A stretch of DNA of 36,928 bases from an uncultured Clostridium sp. (GCA_937927335.1 CALBDU010000019.1:1-36928); one strand, 5' to 3'. Shown: positions 24,327 to 32,546, counted from the stretch's first letter. A program made the numbers and translations. Notes: a model not told the origin generated them from the letters alone.

Positions 24327-25197
24327 ACTCTTTATTTTTCGTAGCCGATCTGAACATCATACATGATGTGAATATTATTACGAAAACCACAACCCACTTC
24401 AACATGGTAAGGGGCAGCTCCTTAACTATATATGCAGCTATAAGAACACCAACAACACCGAAAATATTTGTTGCCAGAGAAACCTTTCTGTGATAGGCTC
24501 CTTCCTTTACAAATTTAATAGCTGCTGTAGGCTCAAGAAATGCACAGGAGCCCATCATAATAGGAAAAGCAACTTTAGGTGACATTCCCAGGGCAAAAAC
24601 CAGTGCCATACATGGTGCATAACTTCCTATACCTATGCACATCAATGCTCCGATGATAAAATTTCCTACAAGGGCTACCACCAGCTTAACTCCTGTAAGT
24701 CCTGTGGCTTCTCCACCCACAGGCATAATTTTAAGCAACCCTGAAAGCATAACAAATGCCACTATCAACAATGCAATACCCATTCCAATCTGTACTTTCT
24801 TTTTCGGAAGCCTGGACACTATTCCCGCTCCGAAATACGAGCCTGCGGTTGCTGCTATTATCATAGTAACCAATGTAGTTATATCCACTTTTATAACAGT
24901 CATGAATATCAGTGCTTCAGTTACAACAGGTATACAGTTAGCAACATTTAGAGTCCCCGGAATTATTCTGTCGTCCACCAGCTTTAAAAACTTATACATA
25001 GCGGTGGTAGGAGCAAAGCTTCCAATCCCCAGGGTGTCAAAGAAATTAGCTATAAGTCCTATAATTCCATAAACAAGCCAATTGCCGCCTTCTTCAAGCC
25101 TTCCCTCTTTTTTTGCTTTTATGTAATCCAGGAAGAAAGTATACGCAAAAAACAGAGTTAATGCAATCAAGATACCAGAAACAATTTTAATAATCAT
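24325..25197 (-). CDS. TauE/SafE family anion permease
   Basis: A 290-residue membrane protein with about eight predicted helices and the duplicated TauE/SafE layout (LIANFFDTLGIGSFAPTTA in the first half, CIGIGSYAPCMALVFALGM in the second). The family exports sulfite, sulfoacetate or related organic anions. AAGGAG precedes the ATG. The neighbours do not identify the substrate, though a thiol/sulfur operon occurs about 6 kb away. Confidence 0.85.
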   Translation of the reverse strand: MIIKIVSGILIALTLFFAYTFFLDYIKAKKEGRLEEGGNWLVYGIIGLIANFFDTLGIGSFAPTTAMYKFLKLVDDRIIPGTLNVANCIPVVTEALIFMTVIKVDITTLVTMIIAATAGSYFGAGIVSRLPKKKVQIGMGIALLIVAFVMLSGLLKIMPVGGEATGLTGVKLVVALVGNFIIGALMCIGIGSYAPCMALVFALGMSPKVAFPIMMGSCAFLEPTAAIKFVKEGAYHRKVSLATNIFGVVGVLIAAYIVKELPLTMLKWVVVFVIIFTSCMMFRSATKNKE

Positions 25198-25385
25198 GCT
25201 AAAATCTCCTTTTGATTTGCATTTTTATATTTGTCCTTGTTATTAATTATACAATAATTCAATAAAATATAAAACTAGAATTGAAAAATTTATAAATATT
25301 TATTAGGCTATTTAATTATTAATAAAAAATCTTCATGGCGGGCATCATAAATTTAATAAATATTTTGAAAGGTGAATTCAAATAA

Positions 25386-26087
25386 ATGAAACATCATGGT
25401 AAATTTATTCAATTTTCATTTCTATTACTATTTATATGCATCATTCCATTCTATAATGTTAAAGCTTCCAGTGATGCATCACCCAAGCGTGTTTATATAA
25501 CCTTCGATGATGGCCCTACAAAAATTACAACCCGTCTTCTGGAGGTTCTCAAAAAAGAGGATGTAAAAGCCACATTTTTCGTAGTGGGAAAAGAAATAGC
25601 TGGAAGAGAGGATATTCTGAGAAGAATTTATGACGATGGCCACGCCATAGGACTTCATACCTATTCCCATAATTACACTACTGTTTACAGCAATGAAAAT
25701 AATTTTATTGATGAAATGAAGAGGACCTCTGAAAGGGTTAAGGAAATTACCGGCTGCAGCCCCAGCGCCATACGTTTTCCAGGAGGCAGCTCAAAAAGGC
25801 TAAATCAAAGCTTTCTTGATAAACTTCATGAAAATAATTTCCGTGTATACGACTGGAATTCAGATCTTTATGATGGTGAGTATCCAAATCTTTCTGTTTA
25901 CAGACTTTTAGAAAATGCAAAAAGGTTTAAAGGCAGCAGCAGTAGTATTATAATTTTGATGCACTGCAACTCCAACAACGAAAATACAGTTAAAGCTCTG
26001 CCTAAAATTATTGAATATTACAGAAATCAAGGTTTTCAGCTTCTACCCATAAGTAGTGATACTGAAGAGTACTATTATAGATTTTAA
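25386..26087 (+). CDS. Secreted polysaccharide deacetylase (NodB domain)
   Basis: A 233-residue exported enzyme. Residues 1-27 form a signal peptide (basic start, hydrophobic core, VKA cleavage region). The NodB homology domain has all five motifs: TFDDGP (D41, D42), HTYSHNY (H91, H95), RFPGGS, DWNSD and ILMHC. The metal site and catalytic base are intact. It likely deacetylates peptidoglycan GlcNAc or another wall polymer. AAAGGTG precedes the ATG. The next gene, a LexA-box-controlled small protein, starts 70 bp later from its own promoter. Confidence 0.9.
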   Translation: MKHHGKFIQFSFLLLFICIIPFYNVKASSDASPKRVYITFDDGPTKITTRLLEVLKKEDVKATFFVVGKEIAGREDILRRIYDDGHAIGLHTYSHNYTTVYSNENNFIDEMKRTSERVKEITGCSPSAIRFPGGSSKRLNQSFLDKLHENNFRVYDWNSDLYDGEYPNLSVYRLLENAKRFKGSSSSIIILMHCNSNNENTVKALPKIIEYYRNQGFQLLPISSDTEEYYYRF

Positions 26088-26096
26088 AAAAAATCA

Positions 26097-26125
26097 TTTA
26101 CATCGAACATATGTTCTGATATAAT
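26097..26125 (+). promoter_or_regulatory. Promoter with embedded LexA (SOS) box
   Basis: -35 TTTACA, 17-bp spacer, -10 TATAAT. The spacer contains CGAACATATGTTCT (26104-26117), which matches 13 of 14 positions of the Gram-positive LexA/DinR consensus CGAACRNRYGTTYC. LexA bound here would occlude RNA polymerase. Confidence 0.75.
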
Positions 26126-26157
26126 AAAGTTAAGATAATTGCCAAGGGGGAAATAAA

Positions 26158-26418
26158 ATGAAAGCACAAAAATCCATTGAAGTTGTAACAAAGTTTAAAA
26201 AGGTAAATGATATTACTCCACTGCACTTTAAAATTTCTCTGGATGATGAAAGCTTTAATTATGTTAATGAAAGCAGGGTTCTCACAGTGACCAAGGAAAG
26301 CGGCGGCAGAAACCATGACCTTTTGTACAACTGTGAAACAATAATAAATGGTGAGTTATCCTTTTACAACCTTAAATTTGAGCCAAGCTCCTGCAGATGG
26401 AAGCTTTGGAGAATATAA
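26158..26418 (+). CDS. Small protein of unknown function, probable SOS regulon member
   Basis: An 86-residue protein with no recognised domain. It is charged and soluble, with predicted beta strands in the middle (LHFKISLDD, SRVLTVTKES) and a C-terminal region rich in aromatic residues (SCRWKLWRI). It has a strong AAGGGGGA ribosome site, its own promoter with an embedded LexA box, and a strong terminator, so it is a real single-gene unit. A DNA-damage-induced role, for example a division or replication inhibitor or a nuclease accessory, is inferred from the promoter only. It does not resemble YneA, which has a membrane segment and a LysM domain. Confidence 0.72.
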   Translation: MKAQKSIEVVTKFKKVNDITPLHFKISLDDESFNYVNESRVLTVTKESGGRNHDLLYNCETIINGELSFYNLKFEPSSCRWKLWRI

Positions 26419-26431
26419 AATCAAACCATAC

Positions 26432-26480
26432 AAAAGCACCGGTTATCAGTTCAATGAAAGAAGATAACCGGTGCTTTTTT
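26432..26480. terminator. Bidirectional terminator
   Basis: A 16-bp perfect stem (AAAAGCACCGGTTATC with its complement) and a 15-nt loop, with T-runs in both directions. It serves the small SOS-box gene and the convergent oxidoreductase operon. Confidence 0.88.
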
Positions 26481-26517
26481 AATATCTGATATCTGATGTG
26501 GCTGTCACCGGCTTGTC

Positions 26518-27054
26518 CTATACCAGATTAAAGCCAAGCCTAAAGGCCTTAGTATTCAACTCTTCGTATTTTTCCTTGCCTTTTTTCCTGAACATGTCAT
26601 TCATGCCTTTGACCCCTTCTTCTTCGGTAAAATCTCCTGCAGCCTTTGCTATGACTCCTGACATTATGATATTTGCTCCCTGTCTGTGACCGATTTCTTT
26701 AGCAAGCTGTGCACTGGCCACCGATATAACCTTCACATCGGCTCTTACATTTGTATCACAGGTTACCATGTCACTGTCTATAACGACAATTCCTCCAGGT
26801 GCCACTATTTTTATAAACTTCTGGAAGGAAGGATTATTCATAGCCAAGAGGATGTCTGGCTCCTCCTGGGATGGATTATATATTCTGCCATCACCAAATT
26901 TCACTGTGCAGTTTGCAGTGCCTCCTCTCATGGCAGGGCCGTAGGAGGGCATCCAGGTGGCGTTCATGCCTTTGTGAACTGCTATTTGGGAAATAACCAG
27001 CCCTGATGTTAGTATACCTTGTCCGCCGGATCCGGCAAATACTATCTCTTTCAT
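26518..27054 (-). CDS. 2-oxoacid:ferredoxin oxidoreductase, gamma subunit
   Basis: A 178-residue subunit with the POR_C pattern: KEIVFAGSGGQGILTSG at the start and PSYGPAMRGGTANC. In such enzymes the gamma subunit completes the CoA and TPP cleft. GGAGG precedes the ATG. It is the last of four genes in the order ferredoxin-alpha-beta-gamma, with 1-2 bp between the coding regions, so the complex is made from one transcript. Confidence 0.9.
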   Translation of the reverse strand: MKEIVFAGSGGQGILTSGLVISQIAVHKGMNATWMPSYGPAMRGGTANCTVKFGDGRIYNPSQEEPDILLAMNNPSFQKFIKIVAPGGIVVIDSDMVTCDTNVRADVKVISVASAQLAKEIGHRQGANIIMSGVIAKAAGDFTEEEGVKGMNDMFRKKGKEKYEELNTKAFRLGFNLV

Positions 27055-27055
27055 G

Positions 27056-27796
27056 CTATTTTACCTCCCTAACTTTGAATTCGCCTAATGGATAATATGG
27101 AATCAGCTCCTGCTCAATTCTATCAATTGCTTTCAAAGGAGTCATTCCCCAGTTGGTGGGGCATGGTGACAATATTTCTACCAGGGAATAGCCTTCACCA
27201 TTTAGTTGAGCCTCCAGAGCATTTTTAATATAGCCCTTTAGCTTGTTCACATTTGCAGGAGAAGTAACTGTTCCCCTTGCAACATATGCCACATTGAACT
27301 GGCTTGCCACCATCTCAGGGAACCTCAAGGGAAGGCCTGTCACACCACAGTCTCTTCCCATTGGCGTAGTGGTAGTTACTTGTCCCGGCATGGTGGTGGC
27401 GCTCATTTGGCCACCGGTCATACCGTAATTTGTATTATTAACAGCTATAACTGTAAAATTCTCATTTCTGTATGCTGCATTCATTGATTCTGCAATACCT
27501 ATGCTGTAGGCATCTCCATCCCCCTGATAAGATATAACCGTGGTATTTGGGCTAACTCTTTTCATTGCAGTACATACAGCTCCGCAGCGTCCATGGAGAG
27601 CATTGAATTTGTCGGCCTCCAGTCCTATATTTAACAATGCACAGCATCCAACACCTATACCGAACATAACGTTCTGTTGCTGTCCCAATTCCTCAAGACA
27701 TTCCGCAACAAGCCTTATCACTACTCCGTGACCACAGCCCGGACAGAAGCTCATCTGCTTTGATAAAATTTCAGGTACCTTCCTTGCTTTTGCCAT
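27056..27796 (-). CDS. 2-oxoacid:ferredoxin oxidoreductase, beta (TPP) subunit
   Basis: A 246-residue thiamine-diphosphate-binding subunit. It has FCPGCGHG near the N-terminus (one of the cluster/TPP contact motifs) and the TPP motif GDGDAYSIG...NNTNYGMTGGQ. It decarboxylates the 2-oxoacid and passes electrons to ferredoxin. GGAGG precedes the ATG. The linked TPP supply genes at 18860-21813 are a separate operon. Confidence 0.92.
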   Translation of the reverse strand: MAKARKVPEILSKQMSFCPGCGHGVVIRLVAECLEELGQQQNVMFGIGVGCCALLNIGLEADKFNALHGRCGAVCTAMKRVSPNTTVISYQGDGDAYSIGIAESMNAAYRNENFTVIAVNNTNYGMTGGQMSATTMPGQVTTTTPMGRDCGVTGLPLRFPEMVASQFNVAYVARGTVTSPANVNKLKGYIKNALEAQLNGEGYSLVEILSPCPTNWGMTPLKAIDRIEQELIPYYPLGEFKVREVK

Positions 27797-27797
27797 A

Positions 27798-28856
27798 TTA
27801 ATATACCTCCTTCACTTGGCCTGCCTGGATTTTAAGAAAATCCTCCTTAATTTTTTTCATGGCAGGTATTCCGTAAATGTAAGGCAGACAGTATACTGGC
27901 AGGTTTTCCTTCTTCATACGTTTAACAGTCAGCGCAACATCGTCCACCATTTGTCCTGTGGCATTAGCTTCAACAGTTATATATCCTTTTACATTAGGGT
28001 TTACCTTATCAAATGCTTTTTCAGGGAAAGGCCACGCAGTGATAGGTCTGATAAAGCCAACCTTGTGTCCTTGAGCCCTGAGCTGCTCAACGGCTCCAAT
28101 GGTTGATCTTCCCGGCAGTCCGAAGGCCACAAATACGTAATCTGCATCCTCCAGGTATCCGTCCTCCCATCTCTGTTCATTTTCACGGATATCAGCATAT
28201 TTTTTGTTAAATACATTGGCATCCCTAATTGCATCCCTGTCTATTGGGCTAACCTTCTTATTTGAATACTTGCCGTCAAAGCCCCAGGGCTGTTTTTTTA
28301 TCTCCTGGAATTCAGGATAGTCACAGGGTTCCATCATCTGTCCCAATGCGCCTTCCGTCATGATAACGGAAACCATCCTGTATTTTTCAGCCAGGTCAAA
28401 GGATAATGTAACAAGATCTACAGCTTCCTGAACGGTGGACGGACATAGAACTATACACCTGTAGTCCCCATTTCCGCCTCCCCTGGTTTCCCTGTGATAG
28501 TCGGACTGTCCTGTAAAAAGGGTTCCAAGCCCAATACCATAACGAACCACGTTAATTACCACTAAAGCCAGTTCTTCGTCAGAAGCGCAGGAAATTCCCT
28601 CCTGCTTCAGGCTAATGCCAGGACCAGAGGATGCCGTAAAGCTTCTGACTCCGCAGGCAGCTCCTCCTATTGCCATATTAATTCCTGCTATTTCACTTTC
28701 CGCCTGAATAAATGTACCTCCAACTTCCTCCATTCGTGATGAAAGATATTCCATTATCTCAGTGGAAGGTGTAATAGGATATCCTGCGTACAGCCTGGCT
28801 CCTGCTCTTACTGCAGCCTCAGCCATGGCAATATTACCTTTTACCATATCACCCAT
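27798..28856 (-). CDS. vorB: 2-oxoacid:ferredoxin oxidoreductase, alpha subunit (VorB-like)
   Basis: A 352-residue subunit (pyrimidine-domain half of the TPP enzyme) with GYPITPSTEIMEYLS, AESEIAGINMAIGGA and GPGISLKQEGIS. The last two and the overall length resemble VorB, the branched-chain 2-oxoisovalerate enzyme, more than 2-oxoglutarate oxidoreductase; substrate choice is still uncertain. The open frame runs 13 codons further upstream, but the ATG at 28856 has AAGGGGG about 8 nt upstream and follows the ferredoxin gene stop by 13 bp. Confidence 0.9.
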   Translation of the reverse strand: MGDMVKGNIAMAEAAVRAGARLYAGYPITPSTEIMEYLSSRMEEVGGTFIQAESEIAGINMAIGGAACGVRSFTASSGPGISLKQEGISCASDEELALVVINVVRYGIGLGTLFTGQSDYHRETRGGGNGDYRCIVLCPSTVQEAVDLVTLSFDLAEKYRMVSVIMTEGALGQMMEPCDYPEFQEIKKQPWGFDGKYSNKKVSPIDRDAIRDANVFNKKYADIRENEQRWEDGYLEDADYVFVAFGLPGRSTIGAVEQLRAQGHKVGFIRPITAWPFPEKAFDKVNPNVKGYITVEANATGQMVDDVALTVKRMKKENLPVYCLPYIYGIPAMKKIKEDFLKIQAGQVKEVY

Positions 28857-28869
28857 TAATAAAACCCCC

Positions 28870-29070
28870 TTATTCTCCCAATACTTCAAATACATAGTCC
28901 GGGCACATTGTATAGCATATACCGCAGCCTATACACTTTTCATCATCTATAACAGCTGGTCTGTATCCCGTTTGACTTATTTCTTCTGAAAACGTGATTG
29001 CCTTTTTAGGGCAGTTAGCTGCGCATAATCCGCATTGCTTGCATCTCTCAGCCTTAACAAGTACTTTCAT
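28870..29070 (-). CDS. 2-oxoacid:ferredoxin oxidoreductase, ferredoxin (delta) subunit
   Basis: A 66-residue 2x[4Fe-4S] ferredoxin with C10, C13, C16, C20 and C46, C49, C52, C56. It is the electron exit of the complex and the first gene of the operon. An ATG five codons upstream is part of the GGGGG ribosome site itself, so the second ATG, with normal spacing, is chosen. Confidence 0.9.
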   Translation of the reverse strand: MKVLVKAERCKQCGLCAANCPKKAITFSEEISQTGYRPAVIDDEKCIGCGICYTMCPDYVFEVLGE

Positions 29071-29098
29071 CTTTTCAACCCCCATTAAATTTTAGATT

Positions 29099-29125
29099 CG
29101 TTCCCATGACAGGAACGGCGTTCCC
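29099..29125. promoter_or_regulatory. Candidate IclR operator in the leader of the oxidoreductase operon
   Basis: Three half sites alternate in direction: CGTTCC (29099-29104), GGAACG (29112-29117) and CGTTCC (29119-29124). The last two form GGAACG-G-CGTTCC and the first two CGTTCC-N7-GGAACG. They lie just downstream of the predicted start site. Confidence 0.45.
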
Positions 29126-29138
29126 TAATTACAATAAC

Positions 29139-29184
29139 ATTATAGCAGTGATAACAACATATGTAAACATACAATTATCACTGC
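29139..29184 (-). promoter_or_regulatory. Promoter of the oxidoreductase operon with overlapping inverted repeat
   Basis: On the minus strand, -35 TTTACA, 17-bp spacer, extended -10 TGCTATAAT (29139-29167). A 10-bp inverted repeat GCAGTGATAA (29145-29154) and TTATCACTGC (29175-29184) spans spacer and -35, a position suited to repression. Confidence 0.6.
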
Positions 29185-29188
29185 CAGC

Positions 29189-29962
29189 TTATTTTAAAAG
29201 CTCAGAAACTTCTGCCGCTGTTTTCTTGACTTGACTCACAATCTCTTCAAAATCCCTGGAATTAACCCTGGAGGTTGGTCCAGAAAGACTTATGGCCGCC
29301 ACCACATTTTTATTTCTGTCCAATATGGGTGCAGCAACACAGGTCAACCCAATTTCCTGTTCTTCATCATCAATGGAATAACCCTTTTCCCTGATTTCCT
29401 TCAGTTCCCCGAAGAGCTGGTCCCAGGATTTAATGGTCTTTTCTGTAAATGGAATTATTTTTTCTCCTTTGCAACGCTGAAGGGTTTCCTCTCCTGAAAA
29501 TGCAAGCAGCACCTTACCTGTGGCAGAATTATAGCATTTGTTGCTGGTTCCTATTCCCGGAGTCATCTTTAGAACCTGGGTTGGTATTTCTTCCTTTAAT
29601 ATCAAAACACTTCTTGGGTATTTATCAGAGGCTGTATCTAACACAGATACATTAACCACCTCATTGAATTTTTCTGAAAGCTTCTTTGCATAGGGCTGTA
29701 TGATTCGCTTGAGATTCATCTTTTCCCCTGCGGCCATGCCCAAAGCATAAAGTTTAATTCCAAGCCAGTACTTTCCGTTCTCAGAGTTCTGCTGCACGCA
29801 GCCTCTTTTTTCAAGAGTGGCAAGGGTTCTGTATACTGTACTTTTATATAGCCCCAGAGCCGAAGCTATTTCTGTAACCCCCATTTCATTTCCTTCACTG
29901 TGAAGGAGAAATAAAATATCCAGTGCCCTGTCTATTGAACTGATTTTTTCTTCCGCAGCCAT
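29189..29962 (-). CDS. IclR family transcription regulator
   Basis: A 257-residue regulator: N-terminal winged helix (ISSIDRALDILFLL, MGVTEIASALGLYKSTVYRTLATLEKRG in parts) and C-terminal IclR effector-binding domain with GKVLLAF and GLTCVAAPILD. It lies directly upstream of the 2-oxoacid oxidoreductase operon, with palindromes between, so it probably controls that operon in response to a carboxylic acid. The start was moved from a TTG six codons upstream, because AAAGGAG lies at 7 nt before the ATG at 29962. Confidence 0.88.
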   Translation of the reverse strand: MAAEEKISSIDRALDILFLLHSEGNEMGVTEIASALGLYKSTVYRTLATLEKRGCVQQNSENGKYWLGIKLYALGMAAGEKMNLKRIIQPYAKKLSEKFNEVVNVSVLDTASDKYPRSVLILKEEIPTQVLKMTPGIGTSNKCYNSATGKVLLAFSGEETLQRCKGEKIIPFTEKTIKSWDQLFGELKEIREKGYSIDDEEQEIGLTCVAAPILDRNKNVVAAISLSGPTSRVNSRDFEEIVSQVKKTAAEVSELLK

Positions 29963-29983
29963 ACCAACACTCCTTTGCAACCT

Positions 29984-30011
29984 ATTATATTATTATATAG
30001 CATTTTGGCAA
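29984..30011 (-). promoter_or_regulatory. Promoter of the IclR gene
   Basis: On the minus strand, -35 TTGCCA, 16-bp spacer, -10 TATAAT, with a leader of about 15 nt that just includes the ribosome site. Confidence 0.5.
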
Positions 30012-30147
30012 AAAACAAAATAACATCACTGAATGACCGGCTCCAATAGTGAATACTATACCAACTCAATTATAATATATAGTAAGAACTTTCTACTCTT
30101 TTGATGTATAATAAATTCATAAACAGGATATTTTAGGGAGGATAATA

Positions 30148-30855
30148 ATGAGGAAAATACTAATTCTTAAAACTGGGACAACATTCCCGGATATTAAAAA
30201 AAATTATGGAGATTTTGATGATTTTATAATTAATCAATTAAATATCACAAAAGAAGAGGTTAATGTGTGCTCAATTTACAAAAATGATCCCTTATCTGAT
30301 TTAGAAAAGGTATCTGCCGTTATAATAACGGGTTCTCACTCCATGGTTTCAGACAGGGAACCTTGGAGTGTAGCTGCTGAAAAATTCTTAAGAGATGCAG
30401 CTGACAAGTCTATTCCAGTGCTTGGAATCTGTTATGGTCATCAGTTAATTTGCCAAGCTTTTGGTGGAACTGTAGGATATCATCCAGATGGTAAGGAAGT
30501 TGGCACAGTAAGTATAAACCTCACAGCTGAAGGCAGGAAAGATAAATTACTTGGTGTGCTTCCGGAAAGCTTTTTGGGTCATGTAACACATTCCCAAACA
30601 GTATTAAGATTACCTGAAGGGGCAAAATTATTAGCAGAGAATAATTTTGAGAAGCATCATGGATTTGTAATAAACGATAATATTTGGGGCGTTCAATTTC
30701 ACCCCGAATTTAATTTGGGAATTATCAAAGCTTATATTTCAAAACAGGAAGAAACTTTAATTAAAGAAGGAAAGGATATTAACAGTTTATATAATTCCTT
30801 AAAAGAGCATGATTATGGAAAAATACTGCTTAAAAGATTCCTGGAGCTTATCTAA
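30148..30855 (+). CDS. Class I glutamine amidotransferase (GMP-synthase-like)
   Basis: A 235-residue single-domain class I glutamine amidotransferase. The nucleophile elbow is GICYGHQ (Cys95), and QFHPEF provides His185 and Glu187, so the triad is complete. No synthetase domain is fused, so it resembles the stand-alone GATase group that includes gamma-glutamyl hydrolase-like and GuaA-N-like proteins. The partner or substrate is not known. GGGAGG precedes the ATG. It is transcribed alone and ends at a strong bidirectional terminator. Confidence 0.85.
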   Translation: MRKILILKTGTTFPDIKKNYGDFDDFIINQLNITKEEVNVCSIYKNDPLSDLEKVSAVIITGSHSMVSDREPWSVAAEKFLRDAADKSIPVLGICYGHQLICQAFGGTVGYHPDGKEVGTVSINLTAEGRKDKLLGVLPESFLGHVTHSQTVLRLPEGAKLLAENNFEKHHGFVINDNIWGVQFHPEFNLGIIKAYISKQEETLIKEGKDINSLYNSLKEHDYGKILLKRFLELI

Positions 30856-30913
30856 TGTGTCCATGCTCTATCACAACATATCACCCTTTGGGAAAACTAT
30901 TCAGAATACAAAC

Positions 30914-30958
30914 TAATTAAAAGTGGCAAGAGGGTTAATCCCTTACCACTTTTAATTA
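30914..30958. terminator. Bidirectional terminator
   Basis: A 13-bp stem TAATTAAAAGTGG with its complement around a 19-nt loop that can pair further. It lies between the convergent glutamine amidotransferase and NapH-like genes. Confidence 0.8.
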
Positions 30959-30970
30959 TCATGGCATTAA

Positions 30971-32095
30971 TTATTTACCAGCCTTTTCTTTGGCGCTGTC
31001 AAAATTAAACCCAGGCACTTCACTGCTTATATCTTTCATTTTTGTTTCTTTAGATACGGTTTCAGGTATTTCCAGTTTTTCATATATCTCATCCAAGGTG
31101 AAGCCTGTAGCTTTAGCTGCCTCTTCAATGGTATAGTATCCTTTAATGTCCTGGATCTTTATTGTATCTCCTGATTTAGGTGACGAGGGAAGCAGTTGAA
31201 AATTCCCAGTGGCCTGGGCTGTAAATATTGTGCCAAAGAAAAGCACAACAATCACGACAAGCACCAGCATTGGTTTCATTGATTTTTTGCCAGTTTTAAT
31301 TTTCAGTGCCCCTTTCTTGGGACAGGAAGCAACGCATAAATTACAGTTAATACACTCCATGGAAGTGACCTTATCTTCCTTTTCAACATCGATATTTACT
31401 GGACATATCTTGCTGCATGCTTTGCAATGAATACACAGATTATTATCACGTTCAATTCTGGTTTGACTGAACTTACCGATTATGCCATAGAAAGCACCCA
31501 TTGGACAAAGATATTTGCAAAAGAAACGTTCATAAAAAAATGATCCAACTAAAGTTATTATAAGAATAATAAATCCTATAATGGAAAGTGGCTCCTCACT
31601 TATTGAACCAGAAATATTGCTTATATGTGAATAAGCTGAATAGGGATCAAATGGAGCCATCCAAAGTGTGCCATAAAACCATGCTGCACCTACAGTTATT
31701 ATTAATACAATATACTTTACATACCTCATTGGCTTATCCATTTTGTTAGGTATCACAAATCTCTTCTTAAAAATTTTCTGTCTTATTGAACCGAACAATT
31801 CCTGAAGTGCACCAAATGGACATAATAATCCACAAAAACTTCTACGAAATATTATCCCTATAACCATTGTTAACATTAACAGTATAAAGGTACCTGAATA
31901 TATTTTCTTAATATATCCGCCCGTAAAAGCCAATGTATATAAACTTTCCAATGCTCCATAAGGGCATAATGCATGTACTGAAGCTGCTTTACCGCCGCCG
32001 AGCACCTGATGCATGTATCCTTCGTATGTTATCCAAACGAGTAAAGCCATTAATAGTAAAAATCTTGTCCATTTGAAAATTTTATTAGACTTCAT
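30971..32095 (-). CDS. NapH/CcoG-like 4Fe-4S membrane protein
   Basis: A 374-residue membrane protein: about five helices, two cytoplasmic CxxxCP loops (FCGLLCPFGALQE, FCKYLCPMGAFYG) and a double 4Fe-4S domain (CIHCKACSKICP, CINCNLCVASCP), then another helix and an extracytoplasmic tail with a repeated helix-turn pattern (YYTIEEAAKATGF). This is the NapH/YccM type, which moves electrons between quinones or periplasm and the cytoplasm. The start was moved from GTG to the ATG three codons later, which has GGGAG at 8 nt. It is the last gene of the ArsR-selenoprotein operon, though a terminator-like hairpin precedes it. Confidence 0.83.
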   Translation of the reverse strand: MKSNKIFKWTRFLLLMALLVWITYEGYMHQVLGGGKAASVHALCPYGALESLYTLAFTGGYIKKIYSGTFILLMLTMVIGIIFRRSFCGLLCPFGALQELFGSIRQKIFKKRFVIPNKMDKPMRYVKYIVLIITVGAAWFYGTLWMAPFDPYSAYSHISNISGSISEEPLSIIGFIILIITLVGSFFYERFFCKYLCPMGAFYGIIGKFSQTRIERDNNLCIHCKACSKICPVNIDVEKEDKVTSMECINCNLCVASCPKKGALKIKTGKKSMKPMLVLVVIVVLFFGTIFTAQATGNFQLLPSSPKSGDTIKIQDIKGYYTIEEAAKATGFTLDEIYEKLEIPETVSKETKMKDISSEVPGFNFDSAKEKAGK

Positions 32096-32176
32096 AATAT
32101 ACACTCCCTATTTCTTAAATATTTTTAATTATAAAATCTAATTGTGATAAAATTTTGATGGATTTTTGTTAAATTC

Positions 32177-32222
32177 TAAAAAATTAAGCCATTGCATATA
32201 AATTTATTTATAGCTTTGGCTT
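32177..32222 (-). terminator. Terminator-like hairpin after the selenoprotein gene
   Basis: On the minus strand, AAGCCA ... TGGCTT with an inner 7-bp helix (TATAAAT/ATTTATA), followed by AATTTTTT. It may partly uncouple the NapH-like gene from the upstream genes. Confidence 0.55.
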
Positions 32223-32240
32223 TTTATATATAATCGTTCT

Positions 32241-32546
32241 CTATTTTTTAGCTTCAATGCCTTGAGCATCAAAAAACGGCTTTACAAACGGCAATTTGGG
32301 CAGCATAAATATATATGCATTATCTTTTACTGTGAGACTACTATCAACATAGACCTTAACGTCCTCATATTCATACTCATAAAAATCTTCATTATTAATA
32401 AAATCTTTTACGGTCTCAATCCTGAGACCTGCCACAGTGGTAGTGGTTCCGCTTCAGCACGTGACACTGTTTGAATGTCTTTTAACTAAAAAACTTTCGT
32501 TTTCCTTTTTAACATATTTAATTGCTTTTTCTTGAATTGCCAACAT
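32241..32546 (-). CDS. Selenoprotein with Cys-Sec motif (CC/Se-motif family)
   Basis: A 101-residue protein if the TGA at 32454-32456 is read as selenocysteine. The frame is open from the ATG at 32546, which has GGGGGTG 5 nt upstream, through TGC-TGA (C30-U31) to a TAA at 32243. The part after the TGA (VAGLRIETVKDF, DVKVYVDSSL, YIFMLPKLPF) has no ribosome site of its own. A 7-bp hairpin with a GGAU loop follows the TGA at SECIS distance. Size, position of the CU pair and the C-terminal YVDSSL...Q-GIEAKK pattern resemble the small CC/Se-motif (HesB-like) proteins of Clostridia. It lies between a thioredoxin gene and an Fe-S membrane protein gene. A nonsense-mutated pseudogene is the alternative. 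Confidence 0.82.
32412..32429 (-). promoter_or_regulatory. Bacterial SECIS element
   Basis: On the minus strand, GGTCTCA-GGAT-TGAGACC is a perfect 7-bp stem and 4-nt loop. The loop starts 31 nt after the TGA and its first two bases are G, which agrees with the published bacterial SECIS pattern (loop 16-37 nt downstream, G among the first two loop bases). Confidence 0.78.

Noticed and set aside
24635..25072. 145-residue plus-strand frame
   Set aside because: It is antisense to the TauE/SafE permease gene; its low-complexity Thr/Ile/Pro content is typical of reversed membrane-protein codons.
32241..32435. Independent 64-residue protein starting at GTG
   Set aside because: There is no ribosome site before this GTG, and the frame continues upstream through a TGA to an ATG with a strong site; the selenoprotein reading explains both.
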